From assembly GCA_020634315.1 (NCBI GenBank), contig JACKBV010000006.1, positions 62,001 through 126,000 on the forward strand: 64,000 nucleotides of DNA, read 5' to 3'. The DNA comes from Ardenticatenaceae bacterium. GTDB taxonomy: Bacteria; Chloroflexota; Anaerolineae; Promineifilales; Promineifilaceae. This document shows positions 42,069 through 50,921 of the stretch, one piece after another (positions within the stretch are counted from its first letter, which is position 1; the number at the start of each line of letters is the position of its first letter). Made by a program: the position numbers and the translations under genes. The notes beneath the pieces were generated by a model. That model did not search any database and had not been told where the DNA came from. It saw only the letters and a list, made by a program, of their open reading frames with translations.

Positions 42069-43070
42069 ATGACGATTAAAGTAGGTATTAACGGTTTTGG
42101 ACGCATTGGTCGTCTTGTTTTTCGCCGCGCGTTTCAGATTGAAGGATTTGAAATCGTCGGTATCAATGACCTGATTGGCGTAGATTACATCGCCTATATG
42201 TTGAAGTATGACTCAACACACGGCCGTTTCGACGGTGATGTTTCCGTGAAAGATGGTCATCTGGTTGTTAACGGCAAAACCATCCGTGTTACTGCTGAAA
42301 AAGACCCCAAAAACTTGAAGTGGGACGAAGTTGGCGCCGACTACGTACTCGAAGCAACCGGCCTCTTCCTCACAGACGAAAAAGCCCGCGCACACATTGA
42401 AGCCGGGGCAAAGAAAGTTGTGATGTCTGCGCCATCGAAAGATGCGACGCCAATGTTTGTCATGGGTGTGAACCACACCACCTATGCCGGGCAAGACATC
42501 GTCTCCAACGCTTCCTGCACCACCAACTGTCTGGCTCCGCTCGCCAAAGTTTTGCACGACAACTTTGGCATTAAAGATGGCCTGATGACGACCGTGCATG
42601 CGACCACCGCTACGCAAAAGACCGTTGACGGTCCTTCCATGAAGGATTGGCGTGGTGGACGTGGCGCGGGACAAAACATCATCCCCTCCACCACCGGCGC
42701 GGCAAAGGCTGTTGGCAAGGTTATCCCGTCGTTGAATGGCAAACTGACAGGCATGTCCTTCCGCGTACCCACGCCGAACGTCTCTGTCGTTGACCTGACC
42801 GTGAACCTGGAAAAGCCCGCTTCCTATGAAGAAATTAAAGCAGCGATGAAAGCGGCGTCTGAGGGTGAACTGGCTGGTATTTTGGGTTATACCGAAGATG
42901 CTGTCGTTTCCACAGACTTCTTGGGCGAATCACGCACATCTGTGTTTGACGCCAATGCCGGTATTGCTTTGACAGATACATTTGTGAAGGTAGTGGCCTG
43001 GTATGACAATGAGTGGGGTTATTCCTGCAAATGCCTCGACTTGATCGCACACATGGCGAAGCAGGGCTAA
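42069..43070 (+). CDS. gap: Glyceraldehyde-3-phosphate dehydrogenase, type I
   Basis: Glycolytic NAD-dependent oxidation and phosphorylation of glyceraldehyde-3-phosphate. 333 residues: GINGFGRIGRLVFR, catalytic SNASCTTNCLAPLAK, then TTVHATTATQKTVDGPS, WYDNEWGYSCKCLDL. Strong AAAGGAGAA ribosome site. Clear terminator downstream; monocistronic. Confidence 0.98.
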   Translation: MTIKVGINGFGRIGRLVFRRAFQIEGFEIVGINDLIGVDYIAYMLKYDSTHGRFDGDVSVKDGHLVVNGKTIRVTAEKDPKNLKWDEVGADYVLEATGLFLTDEKARAHIEAGAKKVVMSAPSKDATPMFVMGVNHTTYAGQDIVSNASCTTNCLAPLAKVLHDNFGIKDGLMTTVHATTATQKTVDGPSMKDWRGGRGAGQNIIPSTTGAAKAVGKVIPSLNGKLTGMSFRVPTPNVSVVDLTVNLEKPASYEEIKAAMKAASEGELAGILGYTEDAVVSTDFLGESRTSVFDANAGIALTDTFVKVVAWYDNEWGYSCKCLDLIAHMAKQG

Positions 43071-43156
43071 TGGTAGACAGCATGAGTGAGCCACAACTTG
43101 CTGTTGTTGGTGAGCGTCTGGCTGACTCGCTGAATATCTGTGAATCGCATATACTT

Positions 43157-43184
43157 AAAGGCGGCTGCGGCCGCCTTTTTGTTT
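43157..43184 (+). terminator. Terminator of gap
   Basis: AAAGGCGGC / GCCGCCTTT (43157-43165 with 43170-43178), 4-base loop, then TTGTTT. Confidence 0.9.
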
Positions 43185-43231
43185 ACGATTGAATGGGAAC
43201 CGTGCAACGCGGTTGCTGCTGAAGGGAATTT

Positions 43232-43537
43232 ATGGAACTCAAGGAACTGGAAACGCGTATGCACGCTTTTGTGGCGGCAAAGGGATGGTATGCGCCCGAT
43301 TCGCCCAAGGCGCAAACACCGCGTAATTTGGCAGCTTCGCTGGCAATTGAAGCAGCCGAGGTTTTGGAGCATTTTCAATGGCGTGAAGAGGTGAAGGATG
43401 CGCCAGCATTGGCCGGTGAATTGGCGGATGTGCTGCTTTATTTGCTGCAACTCGCCAGTGTCACGGGCATTGACCTGGAGCAAGCTGTTCTTGATAAGCT
43501 TGCCTTGAACCATACGCGTGAGTGGCCGATTCCATGA
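43232..43537 (+). CDS. MazG-like nucleotide pyrophosphohydrolase
   Basis: 101 residues, all-alpha NTP-PPase of the small (dCTPase/RS21-C6) type: PKNLAASLAIEAAEVLEHFQW-like core (here RNLAASLAIEAAEVLEHFQW), then ELADVLLYLLQLA, giving the ExxE and ExxD metal motifs. Probable house-cleaning of modified or excess (d)NTPs. Overlaps the next gene as ATGA. Confidence 0.9.
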   Translation: MELKELETRMHAFVAAKGWYAPDSPKAQTPRNLAASLAIEAAEVLEHFQWREEVKDAPALAGELADVLLYLLQLASVTGIDLEQAVLDKLALNHTREWPIP

Positions 43538-44163
43538 AGATTCTTGCTGTCAGCGACCGTGTGCTTGACCATGTTTATTGCAGTCATGTGAAAGATAGTT
43601 TCCCGGATGTGGATTTGATCATTGGCTGTGGGGATTTGCCTTTTTACTACCTTGATTTTTTGGTTTCGGCATTTAACAAGCCTTTGGTGTATGTGCTGGG
43701 GAATCATGATATAGGGCCACAGTATACGGCCGAAGGGGGCGTGCTGACGGATGTGCGCGGGGGGATCAATTTACACGGCCGTACCATGAATTTGGATGGC
43801 TTGTTGTTGGCGGGTCTGGAAGGCTCGATGCGTTACCGCCCCAATGCCCCGTTGATGTACACAGAAGCGGAGATGCGCCTGCAAGCGGCGACTATTTTGC
43901 CCGGTCTGCTGCGTAATTATGTGCGTTACGGCCGTTTCCTGGACATTCTCGTTACCCATTCCCCGCCCTATGGCATCCATGACCGCCCCGACCTGGCGCA
44001 CACCGGGTTCAAATTCTTCCACACCTTGATGCATTTGTTCAAGCCACGTTATTTGCTGCATGGGCACATTCACCTGTATCGCAGCAATGCCGTGCGCCTT
44101 TCCCGATTTGAAGAAACCTCCATTATCAATGTTTATCCGCTGCACACCCTCTCCTTTCCCTGA
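43534..44163 (+). CDS. Calcineurin-like metallophosphoesterase
   Basis: 209 residues from the ATG of the ATGA junction with the MazG-like gene. Metallophosphoesterase motifs: VSDRVLD (a variant of the usual D-x-H), IGCGDLP (GD), VLGNHDIGP (GNHD), VTHSPPYGIHD, and LHGHIHLY (GHxH). The usual first-motif His is replaced by Arg, so metal coordination may differ. Substrate unknown; the coupled MazG partner suggests nucleotide metabolism. Confidence 0.88.
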   Translation: MKILAVSDRVLDHVYCSHVKDSFPDVDLIIGCGDLPFYYLDFLVSAFNKPLVYVLGNHDIGPQYTAEGGVLTDVRGGINLHGRTMNLDGLLLAGLEGSMRYRPNAPLMYTEAEMRLQAATILPGLLRNYVRYGRFLDILVTHSPPYGIHDRPDLAHTGFKFFHTLMHLFKPRYLLHGHIHLYRSNAVRLSRFEETSIINVYPLHTLSFP

Positions 44164-44279
44164 TTTTTCTCCTCACCCTGGCGGCACGCCGCGCGTGCCC
44201 TAAACCTACACCAGACGTCGATATCGCCTACATATTCTCTACACAATCTTTTCCTATCCTAAAACTACCAATTCACGCA

Positions 44280-44365
44280 GCTTCCCGGAAACGGCCGTTT
44301 TCAAAACAAAGACCGGGATACAGGAAAGAAACGGATGTCGAACATTGACTCCGTTTCCGGGAAGC
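44280..44365 (+). repeat. 15-bp inverted repeat upstream of the small membrane protein/two-component operon
   Basis: GCTTCCCGGAAACGG (44280-44294) pairs exactly with CCGTTTCCGGGAAGC (44351-44365) around a 56-base loop. The left arm ends inside an AAACGGCCGTTT palindrome. It lies 31 bases before the next gene; candidate regulatory stem or operator pair. Confidence 0.6.
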
Positions 44366-44395
44366 GTTTACGTAGTTTCGAGGAGGTCGCAAAAG

Positions 44396-44806
44396 ATGAA
44401 ACGCAAGAGACGTTGGTTAGGCGCGTTCTTTTTATTGGGCATTGGCATGTTGATGGGACTATTTATCGGCAGTGTGATCAATGCGCACTCTGGATATGAA
44501 GAACACGTCATCGTTCACACAGACTGGACTGAAGCAGATCGGGAATTCGCCTTTTCTGAAGATCGCCTGGCTCCCCAAGTAGAAATTGTCGCTCCAGAGA
44601 TGCCGGGAATGCCAGAAATACGCGAAATCTCATCATATCAATTCACACCGCCGGATTACATCGAGATTGTTCACAGCAAGCCGTCGTTGTTTCAATGGTT
44701 CCGTGCCCTGAGCAATACGGTGGCCGGTGTGGCGCTCATTGGGATGGGCGTTTGGCTGTTGGCAAAACGGCGGCAGTCGCCAGTTGAAAAACCGCCACAG
44801 GCGTAA
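44396..44806 (+). CDS. Small two-TM membrane protein preceding a two-component system
   Basis: 136 residues from the ATG with GAGGAGGTCGC upstream. Basic start MKRKRRW, TM1 (about 8-25: LGAFFLLGIGMLMGLFIGS), an outward acidic segment of about 75 residues with EMPGMPEIREI, and TM2 near 105-125 (VAGVALIGMGVWLLAK). A similar Met/Pro/Glu-rich PEMPEAPDMPQIEVV stretch occurs in the sensor loop of the kinase two genes on, so it may interact with that sensor. Unknown family. Confidence 0.75.
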   Translation: MKRKRRWLGAFFLLGIGMLMGLFIGSVINAHSGYEEHVIVHTDWTEADREFAFSEDRLAPQVEIVAPEMPGMPEIREISSYQFTPPDYIEIVHSKPSLFQWFRALSNTVAGVALIGMGVWLLAKRRQSPVEKPPQA

Positions 44807-44873
44807 CTGGCAAATCAAACCTCTGGCCTTGCTCCGGCGCAGTATCGCGTGTGGTTATGCTACAATCACGATC

Positions 44874-45569
44874 ATGGCTGACAAAATATTGATTGTGGAA
44901 GATGAAGTGCGAATCGCACGCACGCTGCGCCTTTATTTGGAGCAAGCCGGGTTTTCGGTAACGGCCGTACATGATGGGTTACACGCATTACCAGCATTTC
45001 GCCAGGAACGGCCGTCACTCGTCCTCCTCGACCTCAATTTGCCGGGATTGGACGGGCTAGACGTTTGCCGCACCCTGCGCCGTGAGGGGAATGTGCCCAT
45101 CATCATGGTGACGGCGCGGACGGAAGAAATGGATCGGCTGATCGGGTTAGAATTGGGTGCAGATGATTACGTGGTGAAGCCCTTCTCACCGCGCGAGGTG
45201 GTAGCACGGATTCGGGCCGTGCTGCGCCGCACGCAGGGGGCGACATCAACAGCCGACACCGTCCGCGCCGGTGATTTACTCCTCGACCTGGCCGGACGGC
45301 GTGCCTGGTTAGGCGACCACCTGTTGCTGCTGACCCAATCAGAGTTCGAAATCTTGGCCGTGTTGGTGCAGCACAAAGAGCGCGTTCTCAGCCGGGCGCA
45401 ATTGTTGGAGGCGGCACAAGGCATTGCGCATGAGGAGTTTGCCCGCACCATTGACCAGCACATCAAAAATTTGCGCCGCAAAATGAAAGACGCGGTGGGC
45501 GATGTGCCCATCATTCAAACGATTTATGGCGTGGGCTACCGCCTGGATGAGGTTGTCTTGTCTCCGTAG
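44874..45569 (+). CDS. OmpR-family response regulator
   Basis: 231 residues from ATG 44874 (MADKILIVEDEV); upstream in-frame codons are not domain sequence. Receiver with acidic pocket EDE, phospho-Asp in LVLLDLNLPGLDG, Thr in MVTARTEE, Lys in YVVKPFSPRE. C-terminal winged helix with LLTQSEFEILAVL, RTIDQHIKNLRRKM and IQTIYGVGYRL. DNA-binding partner of the kinase that starts 9 bases later. Confidence 0.96.
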   Translation: MADKILIVEDEVRIARTLRLYLEQAGFSVTAVHDGLHALPAFRQERPSLVLLDLNLPGLDGLDVCRTLRREGNVPIIMVTARTEEMDRLIGLELGADDYVVKPFSPREVVARIRAVLRRTQGATSTADTVRAGDLLLDLAGRRAWLGDHLLLLTQSEFEILAVLVQHKERVLSRAQLLEAAQGIAHEEFARTIDQHIKNLRRKMKDAVGDVPIIQTIYGVGYRLDEVVLSP

Positions 45570-45577
45570 CTCAATTT

Positions 45578-47080
45578 GTGCGAACCATGGCAAAATGGAA
45601 ACGGCCGTTTCTACGGCGCAAACCAAAAATCCAACTACTTAACGCAACAACACCCCCGCCCCGACGCAGTTGGCCGCGCCGGGCTTTGGCGCGTCTCAAC
45701 CCATTCCAGCGCCGCAAACGAGCGAAGCGCCCACGCCGCCGCCGTCTCCGTCACGCATGGCAGCGCCTGCTGGCCTTTTTCAAGCGCATCAACCCTTTGC
45801 GCAGCCTCTGGTTCAGGCTGATGGGGGCATTTATCGTTGTCATCCTGATCATGCTTTTTAGCGTGCTCAGTGCCATCAACGAGGTGACGGCACGCGAATT
45901 TAACCGCTATGTGAGTGCGCGTGACGAGGCGATTCGCGCCAGGGTCGCCACTCTCATTCCAGAGATGCCGGAAGCGCCGGACATGCCGCAGATCGAGGTG
46001 GTGGTAACGGCCGTTCCCTCACCCCCGTTTGCCGAGTATAGCGACACCATGCCAGAAAGCAGCTTTGTCGTGGTCGATTCCGTCACGCTAGAGCCAATTA
46101 TCGAAGGGCTGCTCACCGATTTAGGCAGCGATCCCGATTTGTTATTTTTGGATGATGTGCGTGCCGGGGCGCGAGTCGCCGTTTTCATCGCCGGTATGGT
46201 CGCCATTTTTCTCGGCACGCTCATCTTTCGCCAGATTACGCGTCCCCTGAAAAATATACGACTCGCTTCACAATCGCTCGCGGCTGGCGATTTGTCGGCC
46301 CGCGTGCCATTGGTTAAATCACATGACGAGCTGGGGCGTGTTGCCGATGCCTTCAACCAAATGGCCGAGCAGCTACAGCAGCAAGAGCGCCTGCGCCAAC
46401 AAATGGTCGCCGATGTGGCCCACGAACTGCGCACGCCGATCACCGTGATGCAGTCGAATCTGGAAGCGATGCTTGATGGCCTTTTACAGCCGGAGGAATC
46501 CGAGCTGCGCGAACTGCACGACGAAGCGCGTCGTCTCGCACGCATGATCGAAGATTTACGCCTGTTGTCGCTTGCCGACACCGGGCGGCTCTCTCTGCGC
46601 GAAGAGCCGGTTAACGTCGCCGAAGTGGTGGATGCAGTGGTGGCACGGCTGACGCCGCTGGCTCAGCGCCACGTGGTGACGCTCGAAGCAGATGTCAAAC
46701 ATTTGAAGTTGGCGGTGCTGGGGGATGCGGATCGCTTGCAGCAGGCGTTGGGCAATCTCATTGACAATGCGATTCGGCATACGCCGCAAGGCGGACGGGT
46801 GCGGGTAACGGCCGTACGCGAAGCCAACACCATCCACGTCAGCGTTGCCGACACCGGGTCAGGTATTCCCGCATCTGATTTGCCCTACATTTTTGAGCGT
46901 TTCTGGCGCGGCGACAAATCGCGCAGCCGTCACAGCGGCGGTTCCGGGTTGGGCTTAGCCATTGTGCAGCAAATCGTCACCCTGCACGGCGGCACCGTGC
47001 GCGTCGCCTCACCCCCCGGCGCTGGCGCTATCTTCACCATTTCGCTGCCCATGCAGAAGACGGTGGTCGGTGGTCAGTAA
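45578..47080 (+). CDS. Two-component sensor histidine kinase
   Basis: 500 residues from GTG 45578 (or ATG 45587). Very basic N-terminal 65 residues (KRPFLRRKPK, RRKRAKRPRRRRLRHAW), TM1 about 75-100, an extracytoplasmic sensor of about 90 residues, TM2 about 205-225, HAMP, HisKA with phospho-His in DVAHELRTPITVM, and an HATPase domain with N (NLIDNAIRHTP), G1 (ADTGSGIP) and GSGLGLAIV. Pairs with the OmpR regulator. The last few codons run into the tandem repeat array at 47061. Confidence 0.94.
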   Translation: MRTMAKWKRPFLRRKPKIQLLNATTPPPRRSWPRRALARLNPFQRRKRAKRPRRRRLRHAWQRLLAFFKRINPLRSLWFRLMGAFIVVILIMLFSVLSAINEVTAREFNRYVSARDEAIRARVATLIPEMPEAPDMPQIEVVVTAVPSPPFAEYSDTMPESSFVVVDSVTLEPIIEGLLTDLGSDPDLLFLDDVRAGARVAVFIAGMVAIFLGTLIFRQITRPLKNIRLASQSLAAGDLSARVPLVKSHDELGRVADAFNQMAEQLQQQERLRQQMVADVAHELRTPITVMQSNLEAMLDGLLQPEESELRELHDEARRLARMIEDLRLLSLADTGRLSLREEPVNVAEVVDAVVARLTPLAQRHVVTLEADVKHLKLAVLGDADRLQQALGNLIDNAIRHTPQGGRVRVTAVREANTIHVSVADTGSGIPASDLPYIFERFWRGDKSRSRHSGGSGLGLAIVQQIVTLHGGTVRVASPPGAGAIFTISLPMQKTVVGGQ

Positions 47081-47150
47081 TCGGTGGTCGGTGGTCAGTA
47101 ATCGGTGGTCGGTGGTCAGTAATCGGTGGTCGGTGGTCAGTAATCGGTGG
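47061..47150 (+). repeat. Four 21-bp tandem repeats at the kinase 3' end
   Basis: Four identical 21-base units, each GGTGGTC twice followed by AGTAAT, start at 47061, 47082, 47103 and 47124; a partial fifth follows at 47145. The first unit supplies the last kinase codons and its TAA stop. Minisatellite-like, probably polymorphic. Confidence 0.95.
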
Positions 47151-47217
47151 TCGGTAATCGGTTACCGGTTTACCGTTCACCGCTTACCGATTACCGATCA
47201 CCGTTTACCGATTACCG
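47145..47217 (+). terminator. Repeat-derived hairpin between convergent genes
   Basis: CGGTGGTCGGTAATCGG (47145-47161) pairs with CCGATTACCGATCACCG (47187-47203) with a single mismatch; a second CCGATTACCG copy is at 47208-47217. It lies between the kinase and the convergent GrdB-like gene, whose stop is at 47205-47207. No T-tract, so it may be only a fold-back barrier. Confidence 0.45.
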
Positions 47218-48095
47218 TCTCGTCTCCGCTGGCGCAGCATTTCACGGAATTGCGGTGCCAGTTCGGCAATGATTGGCGAGGGGTGTGTTGGCTGCCAGCC
47301 TTTGATGGCTGCGGCGGTGGGCTGCGGCCAGGTGGCCGATGAATGGATGATGGTGGCGGGGGCAACGGCCGTTTCCAGCACCGCCAACGCCTCCCGAATC
47401 ACCCCCATCTGCTGCGCCACATTCCCCGGCTGCCCCAGCGTGTGTCCGAAAGGAAACTCCACCGCCAGCGCCCGCGGCACGCCCACTTTTTCTGCCCAAT
47501 AAGGCATCATCGTCACCAGAACAGTGCTCAGGCCATGCGCTTCGAGCGTGCGTGCCAGCACGGGCACGTTAATGGCACAGTCCGGTCAGGTAGGCGTCAG
47601 CAGCACACAATCGACGCCCTCCGCCTTGAATTTCGCCGCCACTTCTGGCCCATATGTGCTTTGCCACAATGTCGCGTCCGGCGGAAAGCCCTGGAAGCCC
47701 ATAAACGAGTAATGGGTAGCGGCCAACGCGCCAATTTCCCCGGCGGCGGCCAATTCCTGAAAGCGATGAATGGGCAGCACAATATTCATGTCCTGCGCCA
47801 TGTCATCGCTGTTGAGGTGCAGATGGCTGACGGCAACATCCTCCTGACGCACGCTGCTCGGAATGGCGCGGTAAGTGGGGTCGCCCCAGGTTGGTTCCTG
47901 GTGTTCGCGTGCCACATCAAATGGCGGCTGCGTTTCCTGGCAGTACAAACCGGCAGATGTTACCAGCCCAAATTTACAGGCAGATAGCGGTTTGCGCAGC
48001 GGCGTCCAGGGAATTGGGTACGCTGGTTCGCGCTCGGTCATCTGGTAAAACGTGGCGATAAGCCGGGGCAAAAATTTAAAACTATCGACAGCCAT
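47205..48095 (-). CDS. GrdB-family protein, probable selenoprotein (in-frame UGA)
   Basis: Glycine/betaine/sarcosine/D-proline reductase selenoprotein B-like protein, 296 residues if UGA at 47588-47586 is read as selenocysteine. Family motifs on both sides are intact and in the same frame. Before it: VTSAGLYCQETQPPF, then GDPTYRAIP, then VSHLHLNSDD, then DMNIVLPIHRFQEL, then HYSFMGFQGFP. After it: NVPVLARTLEAHGLSTV, VEFPFGHTLGQPGN. The UGA codes position 170 in TPT-U-PDC, a UxxC redox motif where homologues carry Cys or Sec. A hairpin follows at SECIS distance (see separate entry). ATG 48095 has GAGGTG upstream; GTG 48101 is an alternative. It lies 22 bases behind an acetyl xylan esterase-like gene. 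The reductase substrate is unknown. Confidence 0.8.
47550..47588 (-). promoter_or_regulatory. Candidate bacterial SECIS hairpin
   Basis: Counting from the base after UGA, GUGCCA (about 8-13) pairs with UGGCAC (about 29-34) and ACG (17-19) with CGU (24-26), leaving a UGCC apical loop at 20-23. The apex lies within the 16-37 base distance required for SelB-dependent elements and close to its position in E. coli fdhF. Confidence 0.55.
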
Positions 48096-48117
48096 CAGCA
48101 CCTCAATCAGGTTATGC

Positions 48118-49080
48118 TCACAAATTTGCCATGAAGGCTAGCTTCTCAACACTTTGGAAATTTTCGCCCCCTTCGTGTTGATTGAACGGCCACACCTTGA
48201 TTTGCTTGGCGGCGGCGTAATGGTTGTAAGCGGCAAAGACGGTGGACGGCGGGCAAATATCATCCATCAGACCAACGGAAAAGAGTGCAGGGCTGGTGGC
48301 GCGTGCCGCAAAGTGCATCCCATCAAAATAGTTGAGTGTGTCGAAAACGGTCTCTGCTTTGTCGCGGTGGCGTTTGCAGTATTGGATAATTTCGTGGTAC
48401 GGGAAGGAATCCACGAGTGTGGTGGCCCGGCGGAAGTGGCAGAGGAAGGGCACGTCGGGCATGGCTGCCCACAGGTCGGGGACGAGGCCAGCGACGGCGA
48501 GAGTGATGCCGCCGCCCTGGCTGCCACCGGTGACGATGATGCGTTCGGGATTAACGGCCGTATGCGTTCTGGCGGCTTCTACAGCACGGACAGCATCTGT
48601 AAACACACGCCGGTAATAGTAAGTGCGCGGCTGCAAAATGCCACGCGTCATGAATCCGGGGTATTGTGGATTGCTGCCATCCGGTTCCGGATCAGGCGTG
48701 TCGCCAGTGCGCCAGGTCGTTCCCTGGCCGCGTGTGTCCATGACCAGATGCGCATAACCGGCCGTGACCCAAAGCAGCCAATCAATTGGCAAACCGCGTC
48801 CGCCGCCATAGCCAATGTACTCCACCACGCAGGGCAGCGGTTCGGTGCGCTGCCGAGGCAGCAAAAACCACCCCTTAATAGGCTGGCCGCCATACCCGGC
48901 AAAGGTCACATCGAAAACCTCGACCAGTTTTAGCCCGGTTTGCACCGGTTCAAAACGGGCATCAAGCGGAAACTGCCGCGCTTCGGCCAGGGTTTCTTGC
49001 CAAAACGCGTCAAAATCAGCCGGTTCGTCGCGTGGGGGTAAATAAGTTTGTAATTGTTCTAAGGGAAGATCAAATAACAT
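48118..49080 (-). CDS. Acetyl xylan esterase / cephalosporin C deacetylase family
   Basis: 320-residue AXE1-family carbohydrate esterase (CE7). Seen: FDLPLEQLQTYLPP and DFDAFWQETLAEA at the N-terminus, RGQGTTW, nucleophile GGSQGGGI (Ser), acid LMDDICPPST (Asp) and NQHEGGE (His). Removes acetyl groups from xylo-oligosaccharides or similar small esters in the cytosol (no signal peptide). Upstream partner of the GrdB-like gene. Confidence 0.95.
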   Translation of the reverse strand: MLFDLPLEQLQTYLPPRDEPADFDAFWQETLAEARQFPLDARFEPVQTGLKLVEVFDVTFAGYGGQPIKGWFLLPRQRTEPLPCVVEYIGYGGGRGLPIDWLLWVTAGYAHLVMDTRGQGTTWRTGDTPDPEPDGSNPQYPGFMTRGILQPRTYYYRRVFTDAVRAVEAARTHTAVNPERIIVTGGSQGGGITLAVAGLVPDLWAAMPDVPFLCHFRRATTLVDSFPYHEIIQYCKRHRDKAETVFDTLNYFDGMHFAARATSPALFSVGLMDDICPPSTVFAAYNHYAAAKQIKVWPFNQHEGGENFQSVEKLAFMANL

Positions 49081-49157
49081 CAGAAAGTCCTCGTATCTGC
49101 ATGAATTAAATATCGCGCGGCGGCTATCACGCGGGAGAGCTGACGCGCGGCCATTGA

Positions 49158-50921
49158 TTAACGGTAAATGATGCCGCGTTTGCTGTCCAGGGTGATGAGC
49201 ATGCCCTCGCTGAGGGCGTCGAAATCGTCGCCCACGCCAATAAGGGTGGGAATACCCAATTCAAGGGCGATGGTGTGCCCATGACAGCCAGGCCCGCCCT
49301 GTTGTGTGACCAGGGCGGCCGCGCGGCGCAGCAGCGGGATAAGGGTGCGGTCGCTGTATGGGACGGCGATGATTTCGTCGCTGTCAATGTCATCATCGAG
49401 TTGGACGAGGGGCATTTGCAGACGGCGGATACGGCCGTTTACCACCCGTTCCAACACCCCCGTCCCCCGCGCAATCACGATTGGCGCCGTCTCCACACGC
49501 ATCAAGTTCGTCGAGCCGGGCAAATTGGGCGAAATGCCTGCCGTCATGACCACCGTATCACCTTGCTGCACCAATCCTTGATCCGTCACCTGTTCCAGCG
49601 CACTGTCCAAAATTTCCGTGCTGCTGTGGCCGCGCTCGCCCAGCAGCGGCCAGACGCCGTGAAAGAGCATCAGGCGGCGTTGGGTGATGGGGCTGGGGGT
49701 AATGGCAAAGATAGGGCAGGGAGGGCGATAGCGGGAGAGCATCTCTGCTGTGCGCCCGGAGACGGTAGCCGAGATGATGCCTGCCGCCCCTAAATCGTGC
49801 GCCGTTTCGCAGGTGGCGTGGCTGACGGCGTCGGTGATGGTGGCGACGGGGCGCTGGATGTAAGACGGCCGTTCCCATGTTCCCGACGTTGCCCGCTCCA
49901 CATCTTGCGCGATGTTGACCATCGTTTTCACGGCGTCGAGCGGATATTTGCCAGCGGCCGTTTCCCCCGAAAGCATAACGGCGTCTGTGCCATCGAGAAT
50001 GGCGTTCGCCACATCGGTGGCTTCGGCGCGGGTGGGGCGCGGATTGCGAATCATAGAATCCAACATCTGTGTGGCGGTAATCACCGGCTTACCGGCGGCA
50101 TTGCATTTGCGAATGAGCATTTTTTGCACCATCGGCACTTTCTCGGTGGCGATTTCAATGCCGAGATCGCCACGGGCGACCATGATGCCATCGGCGGCGG
50201 CGATGATCTCGTCGATGCAGTTGAGTGCTTCTGGCTTTTCGATTTTGGCGATGACTGGTGTGGGACGGCCGTATTCACTCAATTCGGCAATACGTTCCTT
50301 TAACTGCTGCACTTCAGCCGCCGACCGCACAAACGAGAGCGCAATCCAATCCACATTTTGCGCCAGGGCAAAGGCTAAATCTTGCCAATCTTTGCTCGTG
50401 ATTGCCGGAATAGACAGCGACGCGTTGGGTAAATTTAGCCCTTTGTTAGATTTGAGGACGCCGCCAGTAATCACGTCGGCGTGGATGTCATGGTCGTCGG
50501 TGGCGCGTACTTGCACTTCCAACAGCCCATCATCAATTAAAATGCGCTCGCCTGCCGCCACTTCGCGCGGCAAATTCCCATATTGCAGCGGAATCTCGGC
50601 CATTTGCTCATCGTTGGCGGCGTGCCCGGCCACATTGCGGTTGGTGAGGATGATTGTTTCTCCGGCCGTGATCGGGATGCCTGCCGTGCCCACATCACCA
50701 ATGCGCAGCTTCGGGCCTTGCAAGTCCACCAGGATGGCGACCGGGCGCTCCAATTCGGCCGCCGCTTCGCGGATACGGCGCATATCTTCGGTGTGGACTT
50801 CCGGGCTGCCGTGGGAAAAGTTCAGCCGCGCGACGTTCATCCCGGCCATCATTAATTGACGCAGGGTGCGCGGTTCGCGGCTGGCGGGACCGATGGTGCA
50901 GACGATTTTTGTGCGTAACAT
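49158..50921 (-). CDS. pyk: Pyruvate kinase with C-terminal PEP-utiliser domain
   Basis: Transfers phosphate from PEP to ADP. 587 residues from ATG 50921 (GGAG upstream): RTKIVCTIGPAS, NFSHGSPE, IAKIEKPEALNCIDEI, MVARGDLGIEI, TATQMLDSMI, DAVMLSGETAAGKYP. Residues about 480-587 add a phosphohistidine-swivel (PEP-utilisers) domain with GGPGCHGHTIALELGIPTL, found in some Bacillus-type pyruvate kinases. The phospho-His context is retained (CHGH). Confidence 0.97.
   Translation of the reverse strand: MLRTKIVCTIGPASREPRTLRQLMMAGMNVARLNFSHGSPEVHTEDMRRIREAAAELERPVAILVDLQGPKLRIGDVGTAGIPITAGETIILTNRNVAGHAANDEQMAEIPLQYGNLPREVAAGERILIDDGLLEVQVRATDDHDIHADVITGGVLKSNKGLNLPNASLSIPAITSKDWQDLAFALAQNVDWIALSFVRSAAEVQQLKERIAELSEYGRPTPVIAKIEKPEALNCIDEIIAAADGIMVARGDLGIEIATEKVPMVQKMLIRKCNAAGKPVITATQMLDSMIRNPRPTRAEATDVANAILDGTDAVMLSGETAAGKYPLDAVKTMVNIAQDVERATSGTWERPSYIQRPVATITDAVSHATCETAHDLGAAGIISATVSGRTAEMLSRYRPPCPIFAITPSPITQRRLMLFHGVWPLLGERGHSSTEILDSALEQVTDQGLVQQGDTVVMTAGISPNLPGSTNLMRVETAPIVIARGTGVLERVVNGRIRRLQMPLVQLDDDIDSDEIIAVPYSDRTLIPLLRRAAALVTQQGGPGCHGHTIALELGIPTLIGVGDDFDALSEGMLITLDSKRGIIYR

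Noticed and set aside
47061..47144. Tandem repeats as a CRISPR array
   Set aside because: Units are contiguous with no unique spacers and no cas genes are nearby; simple minisatellite.
47586..47588. UGA in the GrdB-like gene as a pseudogene stop or sequencing error
   Set aside because: It falls exactly on the family's Cys/Sec column, the downstream part is fully conserved in frame, and a SECIS-like hairpin follows; error is possible but less likely.
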